Source: Pontibacter sp. G13 (GTDB lineage Bacteria; Bacteroidota; Bacteroidia; J057). Taken from it: a stretch of 64,000 nucleotides of DNA. The first letter of the stretch is position 1. Each line of letters starts with the position of its first letter. Below, piece by piece: positions 10,501 through 17,932 of this stretch. The position numbers and the translations under genes were made by a program. Location of the stretch: assembly GCF_031851795.1 (NCBI RefSeq), contig NZ_CP134696.1:6696001-6760000 (forward strand), read 5' to 3'. The notes beneath the pieces are model-generated. The model saw nothing but the letters and a program-made list of their open reading frames with translations, was not told the origin of the DNA and ran no database searches.

Positions 10501-11390
10501 TAGTCCATGTAGTTGATGTGCATGTCCGGCTGATCGCCCAATCCTCCGAATGCGACCGGGCGAAATGGGTTGTTGGCGGAAGTGTCGTCCTCGTCCGTCT
10601 GGCAGGTGTTGGGAGAGGCGCTACATGCAGAATGTGCAGTAGTCGCATCGGGTGGGGTATCGCAGACCCGGTCGCCGTCGAGTTGGCAATCGTTGTTGAC
10701 ACAACCTCCTTCGAACGTATGGTAAAGCCCGAGATAGTGTCCCGCCTCATGTATGGTGACCACGGATTGGCTGGGCGACGAACCGAAGAAATCCGCTTCC
10801 ATGACGATACCGTCAATCGCGGAACCATGCGCCATAGGCAAGGTCGCGTATCCGACTACACCCGGACCGGAAGACTGCGAATGGATAGATGCGACGATCC
10901 AGATGTTGAGGTAGTCTAGGGAACTCCAATAGCTCAGCGCCTTGAGTTGGGTGTCTTGGGTTTCCTTGACCATGTCCGTGAGGGGATCTTGCACCCGCAG
11001 GATTCCGGTGGTGACTTGGCCTTGGGGATCGCGCTGGGCCAGGCAGAACTGGATGTCTGAAGGCGCTCCGGTGGTGGGATCATAGGGCCCGACATTCTGG
11101 AACGCTTCATTGAGATGGTCCAAGGCGGTGAAGACTTGTGAATTCGGGATGTTTTCGGCGCCATTTTGGTGAATGATGTGGACCACCACGGGAATGGTCA
11201 TTGTGCCTGATCGAGTGAAGCTGGATTGGGAAATCCGCTGATCCATACGTCGCAATCGCTGTTGCTGAGAGGCGGGCAGTTGGTCGATGCTGGGGGTTCC
11301 ACAGGTAGGAATGGGCGATTGTTGGGAAAATGCCCCATTGCCTCCAAGGAATAGGATCCCCAGGAGGAAAAGCCGATAAAGGAAATTCAT
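7599..11390 (-). CDS. M43-family metalloprotease with PKD, beta-propeller-like and T9SS type A domains (copy 2)
   Basis: 1263 residues, the same length as copy 1. Signal peptide, HEAGHYLGLYH (214-224), Met-turn NYMDYS (293-298), Ig-like repeats and the T9SS type A domain are all conserved. I see one substitution in the first ~400 residues (Leu to Met at 186) and only a handful in the last 400. By contrast the central propeller-like region (about 500-860) differs at many positions. Examples are FNYNG versus STSNG near the start of the module and NLNSDAS versus PLNTPSG near its end. The two copies are therefore both intact and probably both functional secreted proteases, with different central modules. 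The start codon context is identical to copy 1, but the sequence further upstream diverges, so expression may differ. Confidence 0.93.
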   Translation of the reverse strand: MNFLYRLFLLGILFLGGNGAFSQQSPIPTCGTPSIDQLPASQQQRLRRMDQRISQSSFTRSGTMTIPVVVHIIHQNGAENIPNSQVFTALDHLNEAFQNVGPYDPTTGAPSDIQFCLAQRDPQGQVTTGILRVQDPLTDMVKETQDTQLKALSYWSSLDYLNIWIVASIHSQSSGPGVVGYATLPMAHGSAIDGIVMEADFFGSSPSQSVVTIHEAGHYLGLYHTFEGGCVNNDCQLDGDRVCDTPPDATTAHSACSASPNTCQTDEDDTSANNPFRPVAFGGLGDQPDMHINYMDYSPLTCQTAFSQGQVDRMSLQLQQNRTSLLSSLGCLTPCPNPITANFVSVPDTIQLGTPIAPVNLSSGATSWNWFWDGNLISSGQNISYTPPTTGLHFLKMVAMNSNPNCLDSLTKSIQVMCPMQASFTQDLTEVQPGDTVTFIQNTPGSLSYQWLVDGLPAGTGDTLSHVFSDFGGNDICLVTNSGTCQDTACAYVPVGDCGRMRAMIWNFGSTSNGLSFHTDPPTLAGSALGAFNEGGATICNPAGHLVLTTNGREVRRGLENTGVGGLGYSVAMPNGDSIQGGFFHSSTQSSIFIPKPEQDSVYYLFSLDEINGFLFGPGSKGLSYSTIDLRVPGAAILGGDVVQKNHLLYTWATEKMCAVRHANGCDVWVLTHEFESQDFYAYRVTPQGVDTVPVISSVGTTHIGGFTAPNSPKVLNGQGQMKFSPDGSKVALAIQDTGIVEILDFDKSTGLVSNPKTIDLRSAGWGRGVYGLEFSPNGRFVYASKATGTQKYIIQMDTEAGTATDILNSIVQITPISDFYQALQIAPNGKIYCAMWTQPYLSVISNPNAPGLACGFQYNAQPLNTPSGAGLPSFMADFASTPTTSIHGKQKLCTPQPAHYFMDKFSCADSVTWTLGSGGTITSEDESGIWIDWTQIGTHTLIGYAKGTCGEARDTMQIEVLGIEPPSFGADKMLCPNGGSVVLAPGGTFVSYLWSNGATTPTLTVSQPDTFWVEVVHANGCVMSDTVIVNEITQSPTVDLGPDTTVCDGQILTIHAGSGFSGYDWSTSANDSSITIWQPGTYWVTVKDACNQTATDTIVVGLDNSLMVSLGSDTTICSGDSILLEAGSGFASYYWQNGSSAPQQWITGPGTYWVEVLGPTGCVARDSIEVTRCKGTFLNTFAQDIRLFPNPAQDHVSLSAGNGFEADGQIVGLDLSGRQVSAHRIQAGETMVDIPMGHLAQGIYLFRIQIGQQQGIIRVLKE

Positions 11391-11472
11391 GAAAAAGGTA
11401 AATCTAGGTTGATAGGAATACTGAAAAACACATTTAATCGAGAATTGAATATTACGAATTTTATTTCAAACT

Positions 11473-11774
11473 ATCATATAACTCCCGAAGTCATTCAGTT
11501 TTGATTTTGATACATAATAGTTTTTCGGATCAATGGGGCCGGGAGCGATGAACGATTAGGGGTGGAAAATGGAGGGTGTATAAGAGGCATGGTCTCCCAT
11601 AAATCCCCTGAATTGGGAATGCCCCCATTCACAGAATTTCCTTACATTTGAATACTGGGAATCTCTGTATGGAAAAGATTCGGGCAATTTGCCATCGTTT
11701 CTGTTTTTCTGAATATCGAAACCCTCGGATCTCTTTTCGCAGTGATAGTTCCCTAACCATTAAATACAGACAAC
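11473..11774. other. Intergenic region between divergent protease copy 2 and RDD gene
   Basis: AT-rich spacer that should hold the promoters for the minus-strand protease and the plus-strand RDD gene. TACATTTG at 11643-11650 fits the Bacteroidota -7 consensus TAnnTTTG on the plus strand, but the nearest TTG is 27 bases upstream rather than 19-21, so the call is weak. Nothing else was recognised. Confidence 0.35.
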
Positions 11775-12254
11775 ATGAACCCTACAGAACAAGACGGTTT
11801 AGACTTCGAGTCTCAATTGAGCATGGAGGACTTTCAGGCAGAGATGCTGGAACCTGCTTCGGCAGGTGTTCGATTCCTCAATTATATCATCGACAACTTC
11901 GTCGTGCAGGTGGTCAGTAGTTTTGCGATTCTTCCGATGATTATAGCCACCTCAAGCTTGGATGAGGAAATCGGTTTGGGTACTACGCTCCTTGCCACCT
12001 ATGGAAGCATTTTCGTCTACTATGCGGTATTGGAAGGACTGACTGGGCAGACTGTCGGCAAAATGCTGACTGGGACGGTAGTCATTGACGCTGAAACCTA
12101 CGAGAAGCCCACTTTCAGTCAGATCGCTGGCAGAACCCTTTCTCGTTGGGTGCCATTTGAGGCCTTCTCCTTCTTGGGGAGCGAGCCTACGGGATGGCAC
12201 GATACCTGGAGCAAGACGATGGTTGTGAAAAAGAAATCCTTGCTGAAACAGTAG
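11775..12254 (+). CDS. RDD-family membrane protein
   Basis: 159 residues. After an acidic N-terminus of ~30 residues comes A-G-V-R-F-L-N-Y-I-I-D-N, the position of the Arg/Asp-Asp signature of RDD proteins. Two hydrophobic membrane segments follow (about 38-60 and 68-88), then the family motif G-Q-T-V-G-K-M-L-T-G and a C-terminal R-x-L-x-R segment. RDD proteins are small inner-membrane proteins; some have been linked to Na+/H+ antiport, but most are uncharacterised. It stands alone between its own upstream spacer and a strong terminator. No partner gene suggests a substrate. Confidence 0.88.
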   Translation: MNPTEQDGLDFESQLSMEDFQAEMLEPASAGVRFLNYIIDNFVVQVVSSFAILPMIIATSSLDEEIGLGTTLLATYGSIFVYYAVLEGLTGQTVGKMLTGTVVIDAETYEKPTFSQIAGRTLSRWVPFEAFSFLGSEPTGWHDTWSKTMVVKKKSLLKQ

Positions 12255-12278
12255 GGGATCGGTAATCGAATCAATCAA

Positions 12279-12309
12279 AGGCTGTGCATCGTTGGATGCA
12301 CAGCCTTTT
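12279..12309 (+). terminator. Strong intrinsic terminator after RDD gene
   Basis: AGGCTGTGCATC and GGATGCACAGCCT form a near-perfect 12-base stem with a tiny loop, followed directly by a run of T. It lies about 25 bases after the RDD stop codon. Confidence 0.85.
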
Positions 12310-12559
12310 TGCGTGTAGAGGGGATCGCTTTCAGTCTCGATCGCTTGACGGAGAAAGTGCGCATTGTCGAGTCTCTCAAAGCCGATGGGAAGCAGCCATT
12401 TGTTTACCATTCCTTTACTTCATTAACGCAACCTTTGTCGTTCCTTAATCTGAGATTCACGACCCGCTGGTTATTTGCGGCCGTTGAAGATCGCATTGCG
12501 GGAAAGGGGAATAAGCAGATTTCGAAGTAATCTGCATGAATTGTAAACCGTGGTCCAAA

Positions 12560-13681
12560 ATGAATTCTTTATTGACCTCTCCATTGGCTTGGTTGGTGTC
12601 TGTGCTGATGACGGTGGGATGTGCCGGAGAACATACAAGCGCCACCCAAAATAGCCTGTACCACAAGGCGGCCAATTTTACGACTGTACCGCCCGAGCCT
12701 GAGATGATCTCTCGAATTTCCTTTGGTTCCTGTGCGCATCAGGACAAGGATCAGCCCGTATTGCGGCATGTGGTGGGGCACGAGCCTGACTTGTTTATTT
12801 ACTTGGGAGACAACATCTATGGCGATTCTGAAGACATGGATGTTCTCCGCGAAAAATACATGAAGCTAGGGATGAAGCCCGAGTTTCAAGCCTTACGAGC
12901 TGAGTGCCCAGTAATCGCTACTTGGGATGATCACGATTTCGGCCAGAATGATGGAGGCCGGCATTATCCCATGAAAGAGGAGTCTCGCGAGATCTTTCTG
13001 GATTTCTGGGGAGAACCAATCTACTCAGAGCGCCGCCGACACGATGGGATCTATCACAGCATGATGCTCCAGGAGGGCGGCCATTCGCTACAGATCATCT
13101 TGTTGGATACTCGGACTTTTCGGGATGACCTGATCGAAAATGACGATCGCGAATACTGGAAAAACGATTACAAACCCAATCCGAGCAAGGATTCCACATT
13201 TCTAGGAGATGCCCAGTGGAAATGGTTGAAAGCACAATTTCAGCAACCTGCGGAGCTACGGATCATCGCGTCCAGCAACCAGTTTGCCCATGAATACAAC
13301 GGCTATGAGTCTTGGACCAATGTGCCGCACGAGCAACAGAAGATGCTCGATCTGATCAAGGAAACCCAAGCCAGTGGTGTAGTCTTCTTGTCTGGAGATG
13401 TACACTGGGGAGAGATCAGCAAGCGGCCTGTCAAGGACCAGTACCCGATCTATGACATCACTTCTTCAGGGATCACACAGACTTGGCCCCATTTTGAAGA
13501 GAACAAGTACCGACTCGGTCGGGTGGTCGAGGATAACAACTTCGGCATCCTGGAGATCGATTGGAAGAAGAACGATCCTATCATCACGATGCAGTTGTGG
13601 GATGAGAGAAATACCAAGAAGGCAGAAACGAGTTTTTCGCTCAGCGAGATCAGTTTCCCAGCCGTCATGGTGAAGCATTAG
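12560..13681 (+). CDS. PhoD-like phosphatase/phosphodiesterase lipoprotein
   Basis: 373 residues from the ATG at 12560, which gives a clean lipoprotein signal peptide ending in V-G-C. An in-frame ATG at 12536 would add eight residues before it. The mature part has the metallophosphatase motifs of the PhoD-like superfamily: F-G-S-C-A-H, G-D-N-I-Y-G-D, W-D-D-H-D-F-G-x-N-D-G-G and S-G-D-V-H-W-G. These bind a dinuclear metal centre (Fe/Ca in the family) and hydrolyse phosphomono- or diesters outside the cytoplasm. The length matches the compact alkaline-phosphatase-D-like lipoproteins common in Bacteroidota. The gene is monocistronic between terminators. Substrate is unknown; phosphate scavenging is the family's usual role. 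Confidence 0.92.
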   Translation: MNSLLTSPLAWLVSVLMTVGCAGEHTSATQNSLYHKAANFTTVPPEPEMISRISFGSCAHQDKDQPVLRHVVGHEPDLFIYLGDNIYGDSEDMDVLREKYMKLGMKPEFQALRAECPVIATWDDHDFGQNDGGRHYPMKEESREIFLDFWGEPIYSERRRHDGIYHSMMLQEGGHSLQIILLDTRTFRDDLIENDDREYWKNDYKPNPSKDSTFLGDAQWKWLKAQFQQPAELRIIASSNQFAHEYNGYESWTNVPHEQQKMLDLIKETQASGVVFLSGDVHWGEISKRPVKDQYPIYDITSSGITQTWPHFEENKYRLGRVVEDNNFGILEIDWKKNDPIITMQLWDERNTKKAETSFSLSEISFPAVMVKH

Positions 13682-13769
13682 TCGAGGAAGACTGAAGAGC
13701 TTTATGCTTCGTAGTAGAGGGAGTTTTCCTTCACGTTTAGGTTAGACCCATTCCTTTTCGCTTAGATAG

Positions 13770-13801
13770 CCCGTGGCCCGAGAAGCCGCGGGTGTTTTTT
13801 T
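13770..13801 (+). terminator. Intrinsic terminator after PhoD-like gene
   Basis: CCCGTGGC pairs with GCCGCGGG (one G-U) around a 7-base loop and is followed by TGTTTTTTT. It is about 90 bases beyond the stop codon. Confidence 0.8.
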
Positions 13802-14110
13802 GGCTCGATACGTTTGAGCTTTATTTGAGGGTGAGGACTACTTTGAAACCATCGTGATGTTTAGGGTCAATGGTCGAGCGAGATGGCGAGGGAATAAGCG
13901 GAAATAATGGGGCTTGGTGGAATCCAATGGAGGTTATTCCCTAACGCGGATCGGAGCTATGTGAATCTGCTGATTAGGAATGCTTAATACGTGTTAATTG
14001 GTATTTTCGTCTAGTATGAAAAAGAGTAATTTTCTGTTTTGAATGACGATAATATTTGAATTTTTCAAAAATTTAAGTATCATCTACCTCTTAACAGATT
14101 ATTATTTGCT
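13802..14110. other. Intergenic region upstream of the SprB-repeat gene
   Basis: AT-rich toward its end. TAATATTTG around 14049-14057 is one base out of register from the TAnnTTTG consensus and could be the promoter of the downstream gene. Nothing else was recognised. Confidence 0.3.
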
Positions 14111-16162
14111 ATGAACAAAAACATCTACACCTGCACAAGGAGGGGACTGTACGGCCTCTTCTTTTTTTTATGCTTCGGATTATCGAGCGTAACAGCACAG
14201 ATTTTCAACCCTTTCACGACCACTCCCTTCCAGCCCAAGGATTGTGACATCATTGTCGTGAACATCTCTGGGACCTTGAACTGTTCCAATGCGATCATCA
14301 ACGGGTACGCAACTAGCATTGTGGGTAGCAACATCACCATCACGATGGACGTGACTCAGCCTTTGATCTGTCTGGGGGCATTGATGCCATTTTCCCAGGG
14401 TCAAAACATCGGCACCTTGGCAGCGGGTACCTACAACATCACGCTGAACTATGTAGAGAATGGTACCTTGCTTTCCAGCATCACACAGGGGATCACAGTT
14501 GGAACTTGTGGCCCAACGCTAGGTACTTCCGGTGCGGTGACTCAGGAGAGTTGTCCCAACTCTATGGATGGTGCCATTGACTTGACCGTTACGGGTGCTA
14601 CTTCCTCATTGTCTTACCTTTGGAGCAATGGCGACACTACAGAGGACCTCACGGGGTTGGCGACTGGCTCCTACAACGTATTGGTTACCGACTCTTTGGG
14701 GAACACCATTGCCGACACATTCAACGTCGGACAAGGTTCTGCGCCCGTAGCCTTCTTCCTTGCCAATCCACCTTCTGGATTTGTCTGCTACGGTTCCACT
14801 GTTCAGGTTGTGAGCAATAGCACCGGCGCTACCCAGTTGGAATGGTACAGCAATTTCAACTTCCTCGGCTCCAATTCTACCATGAACGTGGCTATGACCG
14901 ATACAGGAGCCTCCTTCATTGCCTTGATCGCCAAGGACGGTGTGTGTGCGGATACGATGGTGCAGCTTTATCAAGTCGGGCAACCTGTGGATATGGTAGG
15001 AACCATTGTGGACGAGACGTGTCCGGGCGAGGCAGACGGAAGCATCGATGTAGCAGTTTCCCCAGCAGGCACTTACGGGTACAGCTGGTCCAATGGAGCT
15101 GCTACGGAGGATCTTACCGGGATTCCAACAGGTTCATATACCTTGACTGTGACCGATGCCAACAACTGTTCATTCTCCGAGATGTTCCAGGTAGCTACCG
15201 GTACTCCTCCCGTGGCAGACTTTTCAACGAGCGCGAATTTGGTATGTCCGGGTGAATCCGTTCAGCTGACCAATATCAGTACTGGAGCTGTTTCCTACGA
15301 ATGGTGGGTAGATGGCGCGCAGGTGACCACCGCTATGGATACCGTTTTGACCTTGTCAGACGAAGGGGCCCACGATATCGTGTTGGTTGCATTGGGAGCC
15401 GTATGTACCGATACTTCTGAAATGGTGGTGTCGGTTTCCGACGTGCCAGAAGTCACTGTAGGAATCACCCATGAGACCTGTCCAGAAGACATGGATGGTG
15501 CCTTACAGGTAGACATCGTGGGTGGCGCAGCTCCGGTCGTCTTCACTTGGGGACATGGATCAGCTTTGGAAGATCAGGTAGGCTTGGCTCCGGGCGGATA
15601 CGCGCTGACCGTGACCAATAACGATGGTTGTGTATGGGCGGATTCCTTCTACGTCGAAACCTTGGGCGGACTGACCGCCGATTTCGAATGGATGCCAGAT
15701 GCGATGGATCCATACACGCTTGATTTCTCTGACTTGTCCGACACCTCTGCAGTTGCTTGGGCTTGGGACTTTGGAGACGGAATGACTTCCACCGATCAAG
15801 ATCCCGTATACACCTACGCCTTCCCAGGGGACTTCCCCGTGCAGTTGATTGCAGAAGACCGCTACGGCTGCAAGGATACTGTCGAGTATATTTTGACAGG
15901 CGTATCCATCGATGACGAATTGGCGGCCCAAATGGAAGTATATCCCAATCCTGCACGCATGGACGTACTCGTTGCGGTACCTGCTACGTTTGGCACTATC
16001 CAAGCCATTTCCATCATGGACTTGGCGGGTCGTACCCTGCAGGAAGTACAGCCGATGGACAATCGGGTGAATCTTTCTGTGCGTGACTTGGCGGCGGGTT
16101 GGTATCTCGTCCGAGTAGAAACTGAGATGGGCGTTGGCGTTCGTCGCCTACAGGTGAGATAA
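14111..16162 (+). CDS. SprB-repeat and PKD protein with T9SS type A sorting domain
   Basis: 683 residues. The signal peptide ends at about residue 30 (V-T-A-Q). Three SprB-like repeats lie at about 145-207, 298-362 and 451-515. Each starts E-x-C-P-x-x-x-D-G-x-I-D/L, carries Y-x-W-S-N-G-x-x-T-E-D-L or a close variant, and ends in a G-x-Y-x-L/V-x-V-T-D strand. They alternate with Ig-like segments (about 212-290 and 366-445). A PKD domain (WDFGDG at 552-557) precedes the type A sorting domain, which begins at Y-P-N-P (~617). SprB repeats occur in the gliding adhesin SprB of Flavobacterium and in many secreted Bacteroidota proteins. No enzyme domain is visible, so an adhesin or surface-layer role is inferred. 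The gene has its own terminator. Confidence 0.92.
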   Translation: MNKNIYTCTRRGLYGLFFFLCFGLSSVTAQIFNPFTTTPFQPKDCDIIVVNISGTLNCSNAIINGYATSIVGSNITITMDVTQPLICLGALMPFSQGQNIGTLAAGTYNITLNYVENGTLLSSITQGITVGTCGPTLGTSGAVTQESCPNSMDGAIDLTVTGATSSLSYLWSNGDTTEDLTGLATGSYNVLVTDSLGNTIADTFNVGQGSAPVAFFLANPPSGFVCYGSTVQVVSNSTGATQLEWYSNFNFLGSNSTMNVAMTDTGASFIALIAKDGVCADTMVQLYQVGQPVDMVGTIVDETCPGEADGSIDVAVSPAGTYGYSWSNGAATEDLTGIPTGSYTLTVTDANNCSFSEMFQVATGTPPVADFSTSANLVCPGESVQLTNISTGAVSYEWWVDGAQVTTAMDTVLTLSDEGAHDIVLVALGAVCTDTSEMVVSVSDVPEVTVGITHETCPEDMDGALQVDIVGGAAPVVFTWGHGSALEDQVGLAPGGYALTVTNNDGCVWADSFYVETLGGLTADFEWMPDAMDPYTLDFSDLSDTSAVAWAWDFGDGMTSTDQDPVYTYAFPGDFPVQLIAEDRYGCKDTVEYILTGVSIDDELAAQMEVYPNPARMDVLVAVPATFGTIQAISIMDLAGRTLQEVQPMDNRVNLSVRDLAAGWYLVRVETEMGVGVRRLQVR

Positions 16163-16189
16163 TCACTGACTCATCCATATCCAATATTA

Positions 16190-16221
16190 GGGCCACGCAT
16201 CGAAAGATGTGGGGCCCTTTT
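16190..16221 (+). terminator. Intrinsic terminator after SprB-repeat gene
   Basis: GGGCCACGCATC and GATGTGGGGCCC pair over 12 bases with one mismatch around a GAAA tetraloop, followed by TTTT. It lies 28 bases after the stop codon. Confidence 0.85.
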
Positions 16222-16280
16222 GTGTGTAGTAAACTGGCAAATGAATAATGCGGAAGGGTAGGGGGGATCCGAAAAACACA

Positions 16281-16310
16281 AAGCCCTCGCTTCTTTCGAA
16301 ACGAGGGCTT
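16281..16310 (-). terminator. Terminator of the tRNA-Leu transcript
   Basis: AAGCCCTCG and CGAGGGCTT form a 9-base stem. Read on the minus strand it is followed by TGTGTTTTTC, and it begins four bases after the tRNA 3' end. Confidence 0.75.
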
Positions 16311-16314
16311 GTTG

Positions 16315-16396
16315 TACTCAGGGTGGGACTCGAACCCACACAGGTTTCCCTATTGGTGTTTGAGACCAACGCGTCTACCAATTCCGCCACCTGAGC
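16315..16396 (-). tRNA. tRNA-Leu (anticodon CAA)
   Basis: On the minus strand the sequence folds as a class II tRNA. The acceptor GCTCAGG pairs with CCTGAGT (first pair G-U). The D-arm contains AATTGGTAGA, and the anticodon stem TTGGT/ACCAA encloses the loop CTCAAAC, giving anticodon CAA, which reads UUG. A longer variable arm follows, and the T-arm is GTGGG-TTCGAGT-CCCAC. The 3' CCA is not encoded (the genome reads CAA after the discriminator A), so it would be added enzymatically. It is a single-gene unit with its own promoter and terminator. Confidence 0.95.
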
Positions 16397-16430
16397 TTGT
16401 GTGGCTGTAGTCGTTTTCTCAACAGCGATG

Positions 16431-16461
16431 CAAATATGGGGGTCAAAATCGGTCTTTGCAA
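16431..16461 (-). promoter_or_regulatory. Bacteroidota-type promoter of tRNA-Leu
   Basis: On the minus strand TTG (16461-16459) is followed after exactly 20 bases by CATATTTG (16438-16431), one mismatch from the -7 consensus TAnnTTTG. Transcription would begin roughly 25-30 bases before the tRNA 5' end. Spacing and sequence both fit the known -33/-7 architecture of this phylum. Confidence 0.6.
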
Positions 16462-16581
16462 GCCCTAGGGGGATTTTTTTTGAAATTTGCGTTGTGCCGA
16501 ATCATGGAATGTCCTGATTTGTGGGCAAATCGCAAGGTGGATTTTTCACGGATAGATCTGATTCTGAGTGGTATGGATGTG

Positions 16582-17064
16582 TCATTTCTGGGCAAATGAA
16601 CGTCCTACTGCCAAGCACTGAATCAGGCGTGCAATCCGGTCAATTCTCCCATCCTCATCCTTGGCTCGATAGATCCAATCCATCCATTGCCGCAATTCGT
16701 CTTGCTCCATCCCCTCAAACCTCCCTTGCACCTCTTCGGATTCGAGCGCCAAGCTATCCCGAATTTCGGGGGGGATCTCTATCGAACGATCGTCCAAATA
16801 TAGTTCTAAATGCGCTTCGTCGCCGGCTGCCTTGCCGATGGCTTTGCGGAGTTTGGCAGATACGGAGAACATCGTGCCGCGTCCCTTGAGGGGCCACAAT
16901 TTGGCGTGCGGAACTGCTACCCCATCGATTTCTCCGTGGACCCGGACCCAGCCAAAATGCGCGTGTGGATCGGGGAGGATTTCGGGGAGGGCAATATAGG
17001 TCCATCCTCCCTTTCCGGGGAATTTTTCCAGCAGGCAAATACGTGATACGAGGGGCTTGGACAT
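16582..17064 (-). CDS. YdeI/OmpD-associated family protein with DUF1905 domain
   Basis: 160 residues. The N-terminal half (about 10-95) has the DUF1905 beta-sandwich pattern: G-G-W-T-Y-I, V-x-G-x-I-D-G-V, then L-W-P-L-K-G-x-G-T-M-F-S-V. The C-terminal half has the YdeI/OmpD-associated pattern with Ile-P-P-E-I-x-x-S-L and a helical end rich in acidic and basic residues. Families of this kind are widespread small cytosolic proteins with no established enzymatic role; 'bacteriocin-protection' names come from loose similarity. The start codon lies 56 bases from the divergently read lipoprotein gene at 17121, so the two share a promoter region. Confidence 0.85.
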   Translation of the reverse strand: MSKPLVSRICLLEKFPGKGGWTYIALPEILPDPHAHFGWVRVHGEIDGVAVPHAKLWPLKGRGTMFSVSAKLRKAIGKAAGDEAHLELYLDDRSIEIPPEIRDSLALESEEVQGRFEGMEQDELRQWMDWIYRAKDEDGRIDRIARLIQCLAVGRSFAQK

Positions 17065-17120
17065 AATCGGGATCTGGGTGAATGTGTATATTTCCGGAAA
17101 TTATCCAAAACTACGAACTG

Positions 17121-17573
17121 ATGCATGTGATTTCAAAAGTAGCTTGCTTGCTCGTCATGGCGCTGAGTATGCTGGCCTGTCAGCCTTCTTCGAATGGCGA
17201 TGCTCGCTCCCAATCTCCGATAGTGGGTACTTGGCAGTTGGTGTATGGCGAGATCCGGGAAGGCGATTCAGTCCAGATCAAGGACCTTTCCGAGACGACT
17301 TTCCTCAAGATCATCAATCCGACTCACTTTGCTTTTTTCAACCAGCATGAAGGATCGTCCACTGGATTCTATGGGGGCGGAGGAACCTGGAAATTGGAAG
17401 GGGACCGATATGTCGAGCGCCTGAACTTGATCGAGCCAGTCAGTATCCGCGGGCATGAATTTCCATTTACGGTGGAATTTCGGGGCGATACCTTGGTTCA
17501 ATACGGCCATGAGGAAGTTCCCGAAGCAGGGATCGACCGAGACATTGTGGAGAAGTATCTTCGCGTCCAATAG
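17121..17573 (+). CDS. Small lipocalin-like lipoprotein
   Basis: 150 residues from the ATG at 17121. An in-frame ATG at 17082 would put 13 non-hydrophobic residues before the signal peptide and is less likely. The lipobox is L-A-C near residue 20. The mature part begins with I-V-G-T-W-Q-L-V-Y-G-E, followed by alternating strands with F-L-K-I-x-N-P-T-H-F-A-F-F and G-G-G-T-W-K-L-E-G-D-x-Y. This is the pattern of small lipocalin-like ('lipocalin_4'-like) periplasmic or membrane-anchored proteins of Bacteroidota. The ligand is unknown. It is divergent from the YdeI-like gene. Confidence 0.8.
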   Translation: MHVISKVACLLVMALSMLACQPSSNGDARSQSPIVGTWQLVYGEIREGDSVQIKDLSETTFLKIINPTHFAFFNQHEGSSTGFYGGGGTWKLEGDRYVERLNLIEPVSIRGHEFPFTVEFRGDTLVQYGHEEVPEAGIDRDIVEKYLRVQ

Positions 17574-17932
17574 TCTGATGTGCGGATGGCCTGCCGCGGC
17601 GTAAAGGATCGGAAGGGAGCGCCCCTAGGCGCTGTCCGAAAGGAAGGAAAAGTTGCATGGGATGATCGACAGTCGAGGCAAGTGATACATCCCATGCACT
17701 CAAATTGTGGAGGACGATGCCCCTGCAGAGCCTGACCCGCCGGCTCCTTTTGCCAAGCGGTACTTGGAGGCCAAGCCGGCGGGGTACGCCCAAATCATGA
17801 AAATCTACATAGGGTCTCAATATTGAAATATAAGCAAATGGGAATTGATCATGGAATTGAAATATGGTTCATCTATTTGATTTTTCGGAATTAGTCAGTT
17901 ATTTGATTTAGCTAATCCAAATAGCCATTACC
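17574..17932. other. Structured non-coding spacer with three hairpins and a dispersed-repeat remnant
   Basis: Three consecutive hairpins occur between the lipoprotein and LamG genes. AGCGCC-CCTA-GGCGCT lies at 17618-17633. GCATGGGATG pairs with CATCCCATGC at 17655-17697. CCCGCCGGCT pairs with AGCCGGCGGG at 17736-17783, with an inner CCAAG/CTTGG stem. The first ~60 bases (from TGATGTGCGGATGGC at about 17578) resemble the reverse complement of 28450-28510, so this is probably a decayed member of a genomic repeat family rather than a dedicated RNA. The last ~110 bases are AT-rich and should contain the promoter of the next gene. Confidence 0.5.

Larger units (their letters stand above)
7307..11472. 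repeat. Tandem duplication, unit 2 (4.2 kb, contains M43 protease gene)
   Basis: This is the direct-repeat partner of 3049-7212. The 3' flank, terminator, gene ends and start region match almost base for base, while the middle of the gene (about 8760-9930) has accumulated many substitutions without length change. No transposase, target-site duplication or integrase is visible at either end, so ordinary unequal recombination is the likely origin. Confidence 0.95.

Noticed and set aside
3049-11472. Composite transposon hypothesis for the protease duplication
   Set aside because: No transposase, terminal inverted repeats or target-site duplication could be found at the unit borders; unequal recombination explains it more simply.
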